Shown here: in pieces, positions 21,119 to 30,882 of the stretch
Position numbering within the stretch: position 1 is the first letter of the stretch
Layout of the letters: every line of letters begins with the position of its first letter
From: Stappia sp.
GTDB lineage: Bacteria > Pseudomonadota > Alphaproteobacteria > Rhizobiales > Stappiaceae
Direction of reading: 5' to 3'
DNA length: 64,000 bases
NCBI GenBank assembly: GCA_002722295.1
Contig: PBLF01000020.1
Location: forward strand, 42,693 to 106,692
Position numbers and translations under genes: made by a program
Notes under the pieces: model-generated
The model's database searches: none
Told to the model about the DNA's origin: nothing
What the model saw: only the letters and a program-made list of their open reading frames with translations

Positions 21119-22714
21119 ATGACCACCCGAGACCGCCTGTACCTCTTCGACACCACCCTGCGCGACGGCGCCCAGACCGCCGGCATCGACTTCTCGGTGG
21201 AGGAGAAGATCGCGGTGGCCGGCCTTCTGGAGCGCCTCGGCGTCGACTACGTGGAAGGCGGTTACCCGGGCGCCAATCCCACCGACAGCGCCTTCCTGGC
21301 GGAGAAGCGCACCTCGTCCGCGACCTTCACCGCCTTCGGCATGACCAAGCGTGCCGGGCGCTCCGCGGCGAACGACCCGGGCCTGCAGGGTGTGCTGGAG
21401 TCCGCCGCCGACGCGATCTGCCTGGTCGCCAAGAGCTGGGACTATCACGTGCGCGTGGCGCTGGGCTGTTCCAACGAGGAAAACCTCGACAGCATCCGCG
21501 ACAGCGTCCTGGCGGTTCGCGCGGCGGGCCGCGAGGCGATGATCGACTGCGAGCATTTCTTCGACGGGTTCAAGGCCAATCCCGACTATGCGCTGGCCTG
21601 CGCCCGCACGGCCTTCGAGGCCGGGGCGCGCTGGGTGGTGCTGTGCGACACCAACGGCGGCACGCTGCCGGGAGAGGTCGCCGAAATCGTGCGGCTCGTC
21701 GCGGAATCGGTACCGGGCGCGAATCTCGGCATCCACGCCCATGACGACACCGGCCATGCGGTGGCCAATTCCCTCGCCGCCGTTGCCGCCGGGGCCCGGC
21801 AGGTCCAGGGAACGCTCAATGGCATCGGCGAGCGCTGCGGCAACGCCAACCTGGTGACGCTGATCCCGACGCTCATGCTCAAGGAGCCCTATCGCTCGCA
21901 TTTCGAACTGGGTGTGACGCAGGAGACGCTGGCCGAGGTCACGGCCATCTCGCGCGCCTTCGACGAGATCATCAACCGCTCGCCCGACCGGCATGCGCCC
22001 TATGTCGGCGCCAATGCCTTTGCCACCAAGGCGGGCATCCATGCCTCCGCGATCCTCAAGGAGCCGGAGACCTACGAGCACGTTCCGCCGGAGAGCGTCG
22101 GCAACCGCCGTCGGGTGCTCGTCTCCAACCAAGCGGGCAAGTCGAACCTGCTCGGCGAACTGGCGCGGCTCGGGATCGCGGTCGAGAAGTCCGATCCGCG
22201 CCTCGATGCGCTGCTTGCCGACGTGAAGGAGCGCGAGGCGCAGGGCTACGCCTACGAGGCGGCGGATGCCTCCTTCGAACTGCTGGCCCGCCGGCGTCTC
22301 GGCGAGGTGCCGGCCTATTTCGACGTGCAGTCCTTCCGCGTCATGGTGGAGCGGCGCTACAACGCCATCGGCGAGCTGGTCACCGTCTCGGAAGCGGTCG
22401 TGAAGGTCGGCATCGACGGCGAAACGCGCATGTCGGTGTCGGAAGGAAACGGCCCCGTCAACGCGCTCGACAATGCGCTCAGGAAGGATCTCGGTCGCTA
22501 TCAGCCGGTCATCGACCAGATGGAGCTGATCGATTTCAAGGTGCGTATTCTCAACGGCGGCACGGACGCGGTGACACGCGTTCTGATCGAGAGCCAGGAC
22601 CATCGCACCAACAAGCGCTGGTTCACGATCGGCGTTTCGGGCAATATCGTGGATGCGTCGTTCCAGGCGCTGATCGATTCCCACACCTACACGTTGCTGA
22701 AGGCCGGGTGCTGA
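21119..22714 (+). CDS. cimA: (R)-citramalate synthase
   Basis: It condenses acetyl-CoA with pyruvate to citramalate, the entry to threonine-independent isoleucine synthesis. The 531 residues show the HMGL-like TIM barrel start LYLFDTTLRDGAQTAGIDFS, metal-binding LGIHAHDDTGHAVANSL and GTLNGIGERCGNANL, followed by the C-terminal LeuA dimer/regulatory domain (residues ~390-531). The length and the LGIHAHDD/NGIGERCGN pattern separate it from 2-isopropylmalate synthase. Product feedback would act through the C-terminal domain. Confidence 0.92.
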   Translation: MTTRDRLYLFDTTLRDGAQTAGIDFSVEEKIAVAGLLERLGVDYVEGGYPGANPTDSAFLAEKRTSSATFTAFGMTKRAGRSAANDPGLQGVLESAADAICLVAKSWDYHVRVALGCSNEENLDSIRDSVLAVRAAGREAMIDCEHFFDGFKANPDYALACARTAFEAGARWVVLCDTNGGTLPGEVAEIVRLVAESVPGANLGIHAHDDTGHAVANSLAAVAAGARQVQGTLNGIGERCGNANLVTLIPTLMLKEPYRSHFELGVTQETLAEVTAISRAFDEIINRSPDRHAPYVGANAFATKAGIHASAILKEPETYEHVPPESVGNRRRVLVSNQAGKSNLLGELARLGIAVEKSDPRLDALLADVKEREAQGYAYEAADASFELLARRRLGEVPAYFDVQSFRVMVERRYNAIGELVTVSEAVVKVGIDGETRMSVSEGNGPVNALDNALRKDLGRYQPVIDQMELIDFKVRILNGGTDAVTRVLIESQDHRTNKRWFTIGVSGNIVDASFQALIDSHTYTLLKAGC

Positions 22715-22760
22715 GCGGGCTGTCCGCTGCCGCCACAGGCTCCGAAGCCGGACAGGATCC

Positions 22761-23708
22761 ATGACTGACAAACAGCTCGCGGCGCCGGACAAGGAACGGC
22801 AGGTCGGCCTTGCGCTCGGCCTCTCCGCCTTCTTTCTCTGGGGCTTTCTGCCGGCTTACTACAAGCTGACGACGGCGGTCCCCGCCGACGTGGTGGTCGC
22901 CCACCGGATCCTCTGGTCCGTGGTGGCGGTGGGGGCGTTCCTGGCCCTGCGGGGGCGTATCGGCGAGGTCATCGCGATCCTGCGCAAGCCTGCCATCGCC
23001 TTCAAGCTGGCGTTGTCGGCGGCTGCGATCTCGGTCAACTGGCTGGTGTTCATCTACGCGGTGGAGCAGAACGAGATCCTCTCGGTCAGCTTCGGCTATT
23101 TCGCCAATCCGCTGGTGTCGGTCGCCATCGGTCTGATCGTGCTGAAGGAGACGCTGAGCCGGGCCCAGTGGGTGGCGATCGCCATCGCGACCTTCGCCGT
23201 CGGCGTGCAGGGCGTGGCGCTGGGCGAGATTCCGTGGATCTCGCTGGCGCTGGCGTTTTCCTTCGCCACCTACGGCTACCTGCGCAAGACGGTGGATGTC
23301 GGCGCCTCGCCCGGCCTTCTCACCGAGGCGCTGCTGCTTTCGCCCTTCGCCGCCGCCTATCTGGTCTGGTTCGGCGTTTCCACCGGCACGGATGTGACCT
23401 ATGTCGGCGATCCGTGGCTGCTTCTGGCGCTGATCGGCACCGGCGTGGTGACGGCCTTTCCGCTGGCGCTGTTTGCCGCCGGCGCGCGGCGCCTGCCGCT
23501 CACCATCGTCGGGCTGATGCAGTACATCGCGCCGAGCATCCAGATGCTGCTGGCCATCTTCGTCTATGGCGAGGAGGTGGGCGAGGTGCGCTTCGCGACC
23601 TTCGCGCTTATCTGGGTGTCGCTGGCGATCTTCACCTTCGATGCGCTCAAGCGCTCGCGCGACGCGCGCCGCGCCCGCACACCCAAGGCCGCGCCCCAGG
23701 CGCGGTGA
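22761..23708 (+). CDS. rarD: EamA family transporter RarD
   Basis: A 315-residue inner-membrane protein with ten hydrophobic segments. It matches RarD by GLALGLSAFFLWGFLPAYYKL at the start, HRILWSVV, SVSFGYFANPLVSVAIGLIVLKETLS, and LMQYIAPSIQMLLAIFVYGE near the end. The EamA/DMT superfamily exports small metabolites; RarD was named from chloramphenicol sensitivity work and its real substrate is unknown. It follows cimA by 46 bp and may share its transcript. Confidence 0.9.
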   Translation: MTDKQLAAPDKERQVGLALGLSAFFLWGFLPAYYKLTTAVPADVVVAHRILWSVVAVGAFLALRGRIGEVIAILRKPAIAFKLALSAAAISVNWLVFIYAVEQNEILSVSFGYFANPLVSVAIGLIVLKETLSRAQWVAIAIATFAVGVQGVALGEIPWISLALAFSFATYGYLRKTVDVGASPGLLTEALLLSPFAAAYLVWFGVSTGTDVTYVGDPWLLLALIGTGVVTAFPLALFAAGARRLPLTIVGLMQYIAPSIQMLLAIFVYGEEVGEVRFATFALIWVSLAIFTFDALKRSRDARRARTPKAAPQAR

Positions 23709-23734
23709 GGGAGCGCGGGCCGCTTGCGGGGGTG

Positions 23735-24625
23735 TCAGCCGGCGTCGTCCTTGTCGGCGTCGCCGAGATGGTCGAGGTCGGTGTCCTCCTCGTCCGGGTC
23801 ACCGTCTTCCGGCGGACCGTCGGCCGCGCCGGACGCGAACTTCGCGTGCCAGCGATAGGCGACGGGAATGGAAACCAGATAGGCGGTGGCGCCGAGCGCC
23901 AGCATCTCGAAGGGATAGCTCACCAGCAGCGCCACGACGAGCACGGCGGCGACGAAGAGCGGCAGCACCAGATCGCGGCGGATGCGCGCGCCGAACTTCT
24001 TGCCCGAAAACGTCGGCAGGCGGCTGACCATCAGCAGCGCGATCACGACCACATAGATCGCGACGATCGGGGCGAGCTCCGTCCAGTGCGGCAGCAGTCC
24101 CACGAACTCCAGATAGACCGGCAGCAGCACCGCGAGCGCGCCCGCCGGCGCCGGAACGCCGGTGAAGAAGTGCACCGCCCAGGCAGGTTTGTTCGGATCG
24201 TCTATGGAGACGTTGAACCGGGCCAGTCTGAGGGCCGCCGAGATCGCGAAGACCAGGGCGGCGATCCAGCCTATGGAGCGCACCTCCTGCAGCAGCCATG
24301 AATAGAGGATCAGCGCCGGCGCCACGCCGAAATTAACGAAATCGGCCAGGGAATCGAGTTCCGCGCCGAAGCGCGAGGTGCCCTTGAGCAGCCGCGCCAC
24401 GCGTCCGTCGAGGGCGTCGAGCACGGCGGCGATGACGATGGCGCCGATGGCGTAGTCCCATCGGGTCTCGATCGCCATGCGGATGGCGGTGAGGCCGGAG
24501 CAGAGCGCGAGAAGCGTCACCAGATTCGGCAGGACCATGCGCAGCGGCACCCGGCGGAAACGCGGCGCGCGGCCGCGACGGCGGCGTGTGGGACCCGGGT
24601 CGTAGGGCGCGAAGGGGGCTGACAT
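23735..24625 (-). CDS. pssA: CDP-diacylglycerol--serine O-phosphatidyltransferase
   Basis: It makes phosphatidylserine from CDP-diacylglycerol and serine in the inner membrane. The CDP-alcohol phosphatidyltransferase motif is complete: D70, D73-G74, A77-R78, G87, D91 and D95 in the VLDALDGRVARLL...DSLADF region. Several membrane segments follow; the C-terminal tail is strongly acidic and the N-terminus Arg-rich. It lies 7 bp after psd on the same strand, so the two form the phosphatidylethanolamine operon. Confidence 0.93.
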   Translation of the reverse strand: MSAPFAPYDPGPTRRRRGRAPRFRRVPLRMVLPNLVTLLALCSGLTAIRMAIETRWDYAIGAIVIAAVLDALDGRVARLLKGTSRFGAELDSLADFVNFGVAPALILYSWLLQEVRSIGWIAALVFAISAALRLARFNVSIDDPNKPAWAVHFFTGVPAPAGALAVLLPVYLEFVGLLPHWTELAPIVAIYVVVIALLMVSRLPTFSGKKFGARIRRDLVLPLFVAAVLVVALLVSYPFEMLALGATAYLVSIPVAYRWHAKFASGAADGPPEDGDPDEEDTDLDHLGDADKDDAG

Positions 24626-24632
24626 GGCGTCC

Positions 24633-25334
24633 TCAGCTCACGCGGCTCAGCAGCGCGCTGTCGCCCGCGCCGGTCAGGTCCGCGACCACCGTCTCGCCGG
24701 CGATCATGGTCTGGCCGACCGCGACCTTCACGCTGGCCGTCTCCGGAAGGTAGACGTCGAGACGCGAGCCGAAGCGGATGAGGCCGAAACGCTCGCCCGC
24801 GCCGATGTTCTCGCCCTCGTTCACAAAACACACGATGCGGCGTGCAACGAGGCCGGCGATCTGGACGACGCCGATGCGTGTCTCGCCGCTCTCGATCACC
24901 ATGCCGTTGCGCTCGTTCTCCTCGCTCGCCTTGTCGCTTTCCGCATTCATGAACTTGCCCGCGCGATAGGCGAGACGCGTGATGCGCCCGCCCATGGGCG
25001 CGCGGTTCACATGGCAGTTGAACACGTTCATGAAGATGCAGACCCGCATCATCGGCTCGGAGCCCAGATCCAGCTCCGCCGGCGGCACGGCCTGGCCGAT
25101 CTGGCACACGGTGCCGTCCGCGGGGGAAACGACGAGATCGTCGTCGATGGGCGTCACGCGTGGCGGGTCGCGGAAGAAGTAGCAGACCCACGCGGTCAGG
25201 ATCAGGCCGATCCAGAACAGGGGATCCCAGAACCAGCCGATGACGAGCGTTGCCGCGCCGGCAATGGCGATGAAGGGCCAGCCCTCGCGGTGGATGGGCA
25301 CGAGCGTCTTGGTGATCGTATCGGCAAGCGACAT
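24633..25334 (-). CDS. psd: Phosphatidylserine decarboxylase (short, archaetidylserine decarboxylase-like form)
   Basis: A pyruvoyl enzyme that converts phosphatidylserine to phosphatidylethanolamine. The 233 residues begin with a hydrophobic hairpin ([30 protein letters not shown] region) and show [28 protein letters not shown] and the self-cleavage site [11 protein letters not shown], where the Ser becomes the pyruvoyl group. The ATG at 25334 matches the family N-terminus ([15 protein letters not shown]) better than 25382. First gene of the psd-pssA operon. Confidence 0.94.
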   Translation of the reverse strand: MSLADTITKTLVPIHREGWPFIAIAGAATLVIGWFWDPLFWIGLILTAWVCYFFRDPPRVTPIDDDLVVSPADGTVCQIGQAVPPAELDLGSEPMMRVCIFMNVFNCHVNRAPMGGRITRLAYRAGKFMNAESDKASEENERNGMVIESGETRIGVVQIAGLVARRIVCFVNEGENIGAGERFGLIRFGSRLDVYLPETASVKVAVGQTMIAGETVVADLTGAGDSALLSRVS

Positions 25335-25882
25335 TTTTGGCGTCCGTTCGTCGGTCCCGCCGGTCACGAGCGCCCGGCGCATTGCCCCCTTGTGACCGGA
25401 GCGGGCGGCAAAATCAATCCGTGCGGCGGCACGCGGTGAGGGGAGGCGGTCCCTTTCCCGGCCTTCCGGGATGCTCCGGGCGCGGGGGACCGGGGGAGTG
25501 GAGGCTGCTGAGAGGCTACTGGGGTGCTCGTGAAACAGGGCGGGCGGACCCGAACCGGCCTGTCCGCCCTCCGATTTTCATTGCAGCGCAGCATGAAACA
25601 TGTTTTATCGGCGATATCCGACGCCGCGCAGAGACACGAGTCCGTTTGTTCGGGCCCTCGTGCGAAGGCGTCAGGTCGAGAGCGACATCGCGCGACATGG
25701 CCCGAGAGCCCCATGCAAGGGGCCGGGACGTCCTGCCCGACCGTCGCCTGTGCGCCACGCTGGATGCTGTGGTGTTTCCCGAGGCGGCTGATCTGCGCTT
25801 GCCCCCTTAAATGAAAGACCCGAGGCGCGCGCCCGTGGCCGGTTTCCGGCCCGGACGATCGCGCAACACTCAAGGATTCCCT
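25335..25882. other. Divergent intergenic region between psd and the DEAD-box helicase gene
   Basis: About 550 bp without a convincing gene. It contains a short AT-rich patch around 25575-25615 with the palindrome-like TGAAACATGTTTTA, which may mark a promoter or operator for the helicase, giving it a leader of over 200 bases. Long leaders are common for cold-induced RNA helicases, but no cold-shock element is recognisable. Nothing else seen. Confidence 0.4.
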
Positions 25883-27481
25883 TTGACCCTCTTTTCCGAC
25901 CTCGGCCTCGCCGATCCGATCCTCAAGGCGGTTGCCGCCGAGGGCTACGAGACGCCGACGCCGATTCAGGCCCAGGCCATTCCCGCGATCCTGTCCGGCA
26001 CCGACATGATCGGTCTTGCCCAGACGGGCACGGGCAAGACGGCCGCCTTCGTGCTCCCGCTTCTGCACCGCGTGTTCGAGCTGCAGAACCGGCCGCAGCC
26101 GAAGACGACCAGCGCCCTGGTGCTGGCGCCCACGCGCGAGCTTGCCGCCCAGATCGCCGACTCGATCCGCGCCTATGGCCAGAAGATGCGTCACTCCGCG
26201 ACCGTGGTCGTCGGCGGCGTGCGTCCGATGCCCCAGGCCCGGGCGCTGGCGCGCGGCCTCGACATCGTCGTGGCGACGCCCGGCCGCCTCATCGATCACA
26301 TGGACGCCGGCGCCGTGCGTCTCGACCAGACGACGACCATCGTCCTGGACGAGGCCGATCACATGCTCGACCTCGGCTTCCTGCCGGCAATCCGCCGTAT
26401 CCTGTCCGCCCTGCCGCGCGAGCGTCAGACGGTTCTGCTTTCCGCCACCATGCCCAAGCCGATCCGTGCCCTTGCGGCGGACTTCCTGACCGACCCGGTC
26501 GAGATCGCCGTCGCGCCGGCCTCCAAGCCGATCGACCGCATCGACCAGCAGGTCCTGCTCATGGAGAAGGATGCCAAGCGCCAGGCGCTTGTCGACGTTC
26601 TTTCCAAGGCCGAGAACATGGACCGCGCCATTGTCTTCACGCGCACCAAGCATGGTGCCGACAAGGTGACGCGCCAGCTCGAGCAGGCCGGCCTTTCGGC
26701 CGCGGCAATCCATGGCAACAAGAGCCAGGGCCAGCGCCAGCGCGCGCTGGACTCCTTCCGCTCCGGGCGCACGCCGATCCTTGTCGCGACGGATATCGCC
26801 GCGCGCGGCATCGATGTCGACGGCGTGTCGCATGTCGTCAACTACGAGCTTCCCAATGTGCCGGAGGCCTATGTGCATCGCATCGGCCGCACCGCGCGTG
26901 CCGGTCGCAGCGGCGTGGCCGTGTCCTTCGTGGATCGCGAGGAGCGGGCCTACCTGCGAGACATCGAGCGCCTGATCGGCAAGACGCTGGTCGAGCGTGA
27001 AGACGACCGCCACATGACCGCTCCCGCGCGCGGCCCCCGCAAGGGCGGTCGCGGTGGCGGCCGTCCGCAGGGCGGCGCTCCGCGCGGCGGCCAGCGTGGC
27101 GAGGGCCGCAACGGCGATGGCCAGCAGCGCCGCGAGGCGCGGGGCGAGCGCCAGCGTGGCGGGCGTGACGAGATCTGGTCGAACGACGGCTCGGGTCGCA
27201 GCGGTCGCGGATTTGGCGGTGGCCGGGGCGAAAACCGAAGCGAGGCACGCGGTGAGCGTCCTCATCATGATCACGCCCACCGGGATCACAAGGGCCCGCG
27301 CGATCAGGCCGGACAGCGTGATGGCCAGGGTCGCGGCGGTCAGGGTCGTGGCGGCCAGCGCGCCGATGCCGGTCGCGGTGGTGGCCGGGGTGCAGATGGC
27401 GGCTTTGAGGGCCGTCGTCGTCCCGCCCAGCGTGGCGAGCGCCGTGGTGGCGCCCGCGACGGGGCCGGCCATCACGGCTGA
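25883..27481 (+). CDS. DEAD-box ATP-dependent RNA helicase
   Basis: A 532-residue RhlE-like helicase. Motifs in order: Q-motif TPTPIQAQAIP, motif I AQTGTGKT, PTRELA, TPGRL, II DEAD, III SAT, ARGIDV and VI HRIGRTARAG. Residues from ~370 on form a Gly/Arg-rich, RGG-like basic tail of about 150 residues, expected to bind RNA. The start is probably TTG at 25883, with AAGGA six bases before it, giving TLFSDLGLADPILKAV as in relatives; the ATG at 25811 would add 24 unusual residues. A strong terminator follows. Confidence 0.93.
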   Translation: MTLFSDLGLADPILKAVAAEGYETPTPIQAQAIPAILSGTDMIGLAQTGTGKTAAFVLPLLHRVFELQNRPQPKTTSALVLAPTRELAAQIADSIRAYGQKMRHSATVVVGGVRPMPQARALARGLDIVVATPGRLIDHMDAGAVRLDQTTTIVLDEADHMLDLGFLPAIRRILSALPRERQTVLLSATMPKPIRALAADFLTDPVEIAVAPASKPIDRIDQQVLLMEKDAKRQALVDVLSKAENMDRAIVFTRTKHGADKVTRQLEQAGLSAAAIHGNKSQGQRQRALDSFRSGRTPILVATDIAARGIDVDGVSHVVNYELPNVPEAYVHRIGRTARAGRSGVAVSFVDREERAYLRDIERLIGKTLVEREDDRHMTAPARGPRKGGRGGGRPQGGAPRGGQRGEGRNGDGQQRREARGERQRGGRDEIWSNDGSGRSGRGFGGGRGENRSEARGERPHHDHAHRDHKGPRDQAGQRDGQGRGGQGRGGQRADAGRGGGRGADGGFEGRRRPAQRGERRGGARDGAGHHG

Positions 27482-27527
27482 TCGCCGACGGCCCGGCAGC
27501 GCCGGTTTCCAGTTTCTGACATGATCC

Positions 27528-27567
27528 GGCCGGGGAGGGCGCTCGCTCTCCCCGGCCTTCGTTTTTT
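27528..27567 (+). terminator. Rho-independent terminator after the DEAD-box helicase
   Basis: A perfect 10-bp stem (GGCCGGGGAG with CTCCCCGGCC), ten-base loop, then TTCGTTTTTT. It lies 47 bp after the stop codon. Confidence 0.88.
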
Positions 27568-27618
27568 GCGCCTTTTGTTAGGGACCTGCCTCCGGCTTTT
27601 CCTCGCCGGTGTTTCATG

Positions 27619-28206
27619 CGGATGCGTGGATTGGGCCCCGGATCTCCGCTTCGCCGCGTCCGGGGTGACGGCGGCGGGGAAGCGTGGCACGGCGCCTGAC
27701 TGGCGACTGCGGAAATGGTGATCGAGGGAATGGGTGGGACTCTGGGGTCTATCCCCTCTCCGGCGTCACCCCGGGCAAGGTCGGTACGCCCGCGACCCGG
27801 GGCCTATTGGCACCCCGGTCGAGATGGAAGCGCTCATGCGGATGCGGCGAGGGCAGGGCTCCTCCACGCCGGCCTCACGTGCGGATGCGTGGATTGGGCC
27901 CCGGATCTTCGCTTCGCTGCGTCCGGGGTGACGGAGGCGTGGCACGGCGCCTGACTGGCGACTGCGGAAATGGTGATCGAGGGAATGGTGGGACTCTGGG
28001 GTCTATTCCCTCTCCGGCGTCACCCCGGGCAAGGGCGCACGCCCGCGACCCGGGGCCTATTGGCACCCCCGGTCGAGATGGAAGCGCTCATGCGGATGCG
28101 ACGAGGGCAGGGCTCCACCACGCCGATGCCATGTGCGGAGGCGTGGATTGGGCCCCGGATCTTCGCTTCGCTGCGTCCGGGGGGACGGCGGTGGGGAAGC
28201 GTGGCC
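27619..28206. repeat. Tandem ~260-bp intergenic repeats (two full copies, one partial)
   Basis: Copies start at 27619, 27881 and 28135 with the shared block GCGGATGCGTGGATTGGGCC (third copy has one change). Copies 1 and 2 are about 262 and 254 bp and differ by few substitutions and small indels; the third stops at ~28206, next to the alcohol dehydrogenase gene. Each unit contains two facing copies of a GC-rich palindromic module (GGGCCCCGGAT...CCGGGGTGAC and GTCACCCCGGG...CCCGGGGCC). One frame stays open across the repeats by chance. No transposase is present. Confidence 0.85.
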
Positions 28207-28226
28207 CCCCACCGCCCTTTGCCGCG

Positions 28227-29246
28227 TCAGATTTCCATGACGATGCGGCCGTCGATATGGCCCGCGCGCATGGTGTCGAAGATCGCGTTGATGTTTTCCA
28301 GCCTGTCGCCGGAATAGTGGGCCGCCACCTTGCCTTCGGCCGCGAAGGCAAGCGCCTCGGTGAGGTCGTTGCGCGTGCCCACGATGGAGCCGCGCACCGT
28401 CTTGCGATTGAGCACCGTGTCGAAGATCGGCAGCGGGAAATCCCCCGGCGGCAGGCCGACGAGGCTCATGGTGCCGCCGCGCGCCAGCATGGCAAACCCC
28501 TGGGCGAACGACTTGGGCGAAACGGCCGTGACCAGAACGCCTTCCGCGCCCCCGCCCTTCATCACTTCGGCGACGGGGTCGCCCTCAAGCGCGTTGAGCG
28601 TCATGTCCGCGCCGAGCGAGCGGGCGAGCGCCAGCTTCTCCTCCGAGATATCCACCGCGACCACGTGAAATCCCATGGCCTTGGCGTATTGCACCGCCAT
28701 GTGGCCGAGGCCGCCGATGCCTGTGATGACGACGGTCTGGCCGGGCCTTGCCTCGGTTTCCTTCAGCCCCTTGTAGACCGTGACGCCGGCGCACAGCACC
28801 GGGGCCGCGGGCGCGAACTCGAGCCTGTCCGGCAGGTGCCCGACATAGTCCGGGTCCGCCAGAACATATTCCGCGAAGCCGCCGTTGACGCTGTAGCCGG
28901 TGTTTTCCTGCTCGCAGCACAGGGTTTCCCAGCCGCCGACGCAGTGGCGGCAATGACCGCAGGCGGTATGGAGCCACGGCACGCCCACGCGGTCGCCCTC
29001 CTTCACGGAGCGCACGCCGGCGCCCACGGCCGCCACGGTTCCAACGCCCTCGTGCCCCGGGATGAAGGGCGGGTTCGGCTTCACGGGCCAGTCTCCCTCC
29101 GCCGCGTGAAGGTCGGTGTGACACACGCCGCTTGCCGCGATCCTGACCAGGATCTTGCCGGGCGCGACCTCTGGCTTGTCCACTTCGCACACGTCGAGCG
29201 GAGCGCCGAAGGCGCGCACGACGGCTGCTTTCATGCCGGTTGCCAT
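28227..29246 (-). CDS. adhP: Zinc-dependent alcohol dehydrogenase
   Basis: A 339-residue NAD(P)-dependent medium-chain dehydrogenase for primary alcohols. Catalytic zinc ligands are C42 and H65-E66 ([15 protein letters not shown]) with a third Cys near 153; the structural zinc Cys group is C96, C99, C102, C110. The Rossmann motif is [11 protein letters not shown]. The AdhP/ADH-I-like length and [13 protein letters not shown] fit ethanol-type dehydrogenases. AAAGGAG before the ATG at 29246 sets the start; the longer frame is not supported. Confidence 0.93.
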   Translation of the reverse strand: MATGMKAAVVRAFGAPLDVCEVDKPEVAPGKILVRIAASGVCHTDLHAAEGDWPVKPNPPFIPGHEGVGTVAAVGAGVRSVKEGDRVGVPWLHTACGHCRHCVGGWETLCCEQENTGYSVNGGFAEYVLADPDYVGHLPDRLEFAPAAPVLCAGVTVYKGLKETEARPGQTVVITGIGGLGHMAVQYAKAMGFHVVAVDISEEKLALARSLGADMTLNALEGDPVAEVMKGGGAEGVLVTAVSPKSFAQGFAMLARGGTMSLVGLPPGDFPLPIFDTVLNRKTVRGSIVGTRNDLTEALAFAAEGKVAAHYSGDRLENINAIFDTMRAGHIDGRIVMEI

Positions 29247-29465
29247 TTTCACTCCTTTCCCGGTTGCCGTTCGAACGGGACCGAAGGACGGGCCGCTGAC
29301 GCCCGTCCGGGCGTGAAAGTGTGGCAAGGATCGGGGCCTGGTGCGTTGCGCGAGATCAATTCCCACGTGCACGGATCAAAGTTGCCGCCTGAGCGAAAGG
29401 GTTTGTCAGGATCCGGATGGTTGGATAAACGCGGCCCGCCGGGCCGGAAAGCTGCAGGGGGAACG

Positions 29466-30086
29466 ATGATTGCGTTGCTGTTCAGCCCAAGAGGGCGGAT
29501 CGGACGGCGGGAATGGTGGGCCGGTGGCGTCTTCGCCGGTGTCCTGTCGGCGGTGCTTATCCTCGCCTCGTCCCCGGGCGAGGATGCGGCCGACACGTTG
29601 CGCGCCTCCGCGGGCCTGTCTCCGGAGGTGCTCGGGAGTAGTTTGGCCGGCGGGCAGGTGGACGCGGCGGCGCTGGTCACGGCCCTTCTGCAATCGCTGC
29701 CGTTGCCGCTTGTCCTCGTGACGCTGGTGTCCTGGTACTGCCAGATCTGCCTCACCACGAAGCGGCTGCATGATCGCGGCATGTCGGGCTGGTGGCAACT
29801 CGTCGGCCTGGTTCCCGTTGCTGGCGCGCTCTGGCTTGTCGTGGTCTGCGGGATGCGCGACGGCGATCCCGACACGAACCGCTTCGGCCCGCCGTCCAGG
29901 GCACGGGCCGCCGCCGAGGGCTGGTCCGACGAGCAGCGGCTCGACGCATCGTCCATCGACGCGATCATCGCGCGACATGCCGCCGGCGGACCGGCGCCGG
30001 TCGCCTCGCCCGCGGTGCCGTCTCCCGCGCCCAGGTCCGCCCGCCCCTCCGGTGGCTTCGGTCGCAGGCAGGCGCCGCCGCGCTGA
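29466..30086 (+). CDS. DUF805 family membrane protein
   Basis: A 206-residue protein. The DUF805 signature is clear: GRIGRREWWAGGV at the start, membrane segments (residues ~20-35, ~75-100, ~115-135) and TTKRLHDRGMSGWWQLVGLVP. The C-terminal ~60 residues are Pro/Ala/Arg-rich and likely cytosolic and disordered. Family function is unknown. The preceding open frame reaching back to 27684 runs through the tandem repeats and is spurious; ATG 29466 follows a purine-rich AGGGGGAACG. Confidence 0.85.
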   Translation: MIALLFSPRGRIGRREWWAGGVFAGVLSAVLILASSPGEDAADTLRASAGLSPEVLGSSLAGGQVDAAALVTALLQSLPLPLVLVTLVSWYCQICLTTKRLHDRGMSGWWQLVGLVPVAGALWLVVVCGMRDGDPDTNRFGPPSRARAAAEGWSDEQRLDASSIDAIIARHAAGGPAPVASPAVPSPAPRSARPSGGFGRRQAPPR

Positions 30087-30129
30087 CGACGGGGACAACC
30101 CGTTCCGGCCCTGCGGGCGTTGGGCCCAT

Positions 30130-30161
30130 GAAAAAGGCCCGGAAGCGCCTTCCGGGCCTTG
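30130..30161 (-). terminator. Terminator downstream of the HupE/UreJ gene
   Basis: AAGGCCCGGAAG pairs with CTTCCGGGCCTT around a short loop; the T run (five T) lies on the minus-strand side, so it points at the HupE gene, whose stop codon is ~112 bp upstream on that strand. It may also stop the DUF805 transcript from the other side. Confidence 0.7.
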
Positions 30162-30273
30162 TCCTGTCTGGTGGCGAGCGTTCCGGCTCAGGCCGCCCGA
30201 TCGTGCAATTTCGCAAAAGATTGCATCAATTCTTGCAAGTTCGAAGCCGGAACCTACGCGAAGTTGCCTTGCC

Positions 30274-30882
30274 TCAACCGGCGATCAGCGCAACGCCCGC
30301 AAGGGCGGTCAGGCCGCCGAGCACGCGGGTCACGAGACGGCCGCGACCACCGTTCGCCTCGCCGATGGCACCGGCCGCATAGCCGATGCCGACGCCGACC
30401 GCATGAAGCAGCGCGGTCGCGATCGCGAAGCCGGCGCCGTAGGCCAGGGCAGCCGCCGAGCCGATTTCACCGCCGTGGGCGTAGCCGTGAAACAGGGCGA
30501 AAATGCCGACGACACCGGCACCCAGGGCCACGGGAAGGCGCACGGCAAGCGCGACCAGAAGGCCGAGGGCGACGACCGATGCCAGGATCGCGGGCTCGAC
30601 GAAGGGCAGCGACACGCCCGAAAGCGCCAGGCCGAAGCCGACCAGCATCAGGGCGACGAAGCTCGCCGGCACGGCCAGAACCGCGCGTCCGCCGATCTGC
30701 CAGGCCCACAGGCCGACGGCGACCATCGCGAGAATGTGGTCGGCACCGAAGAGCGGGTGGCTGAAACCGGCGGCGAAGGAGCCGTGCTCGCCCGGCGCGA
30801 GGTGGTCCAGGGCCGGCGTGGTGCCGGCGACGGTCACCAGTGCGGCGGCCGCGAGCGAAAGAGGTGCGAAGGTCTTCTTCAT
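30274..30882 (-). CDS. HupE/UreJ family membrane protein
   Basis: A 202-residue membrane protein. It has a signal-like first segment, the family motif HPLFGADHILAMVAVGLWAW with conserved histidines and Asp, and GIFALFHGYAHGGE with a His-rich membrane motif. Relatives import nickel or cobalt for hydrogenases, ureases or B12 enzymes. No hydrogenase or urease genes are nearby. A cobalt role would fit a B12-using organism but is only inference. Start at 30882 gives the expected MKKTFAPLSL signal. Confidence 0.88.
   Translation of the reverse strand: MKKTFAPLSLAAAALVTVAGTTPALDHLAPGEHGSFAAGFSHPLFGADHILAMVAVGLWAWQIGGRAVLAVPASFVALMLVGFGLALSGVSLPFVEPAILASVVALGLLVALAVRLPVALGAGVVGIFALFHGYAHGGEIGSAAALAYGAGFAIATALLHAVGVGIGYAAGAIGEANGGRGRLVTRVLGGLTALAGVALIAG

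Noticed and set aside
27684..30086. An 800-codon open frame ending in the DUF805 gene
   Set aside because: The first ~590 codons cross the tandem repeats and the antisense of the alcohol dehydrogenase gene; only the part from 29466 has family support.
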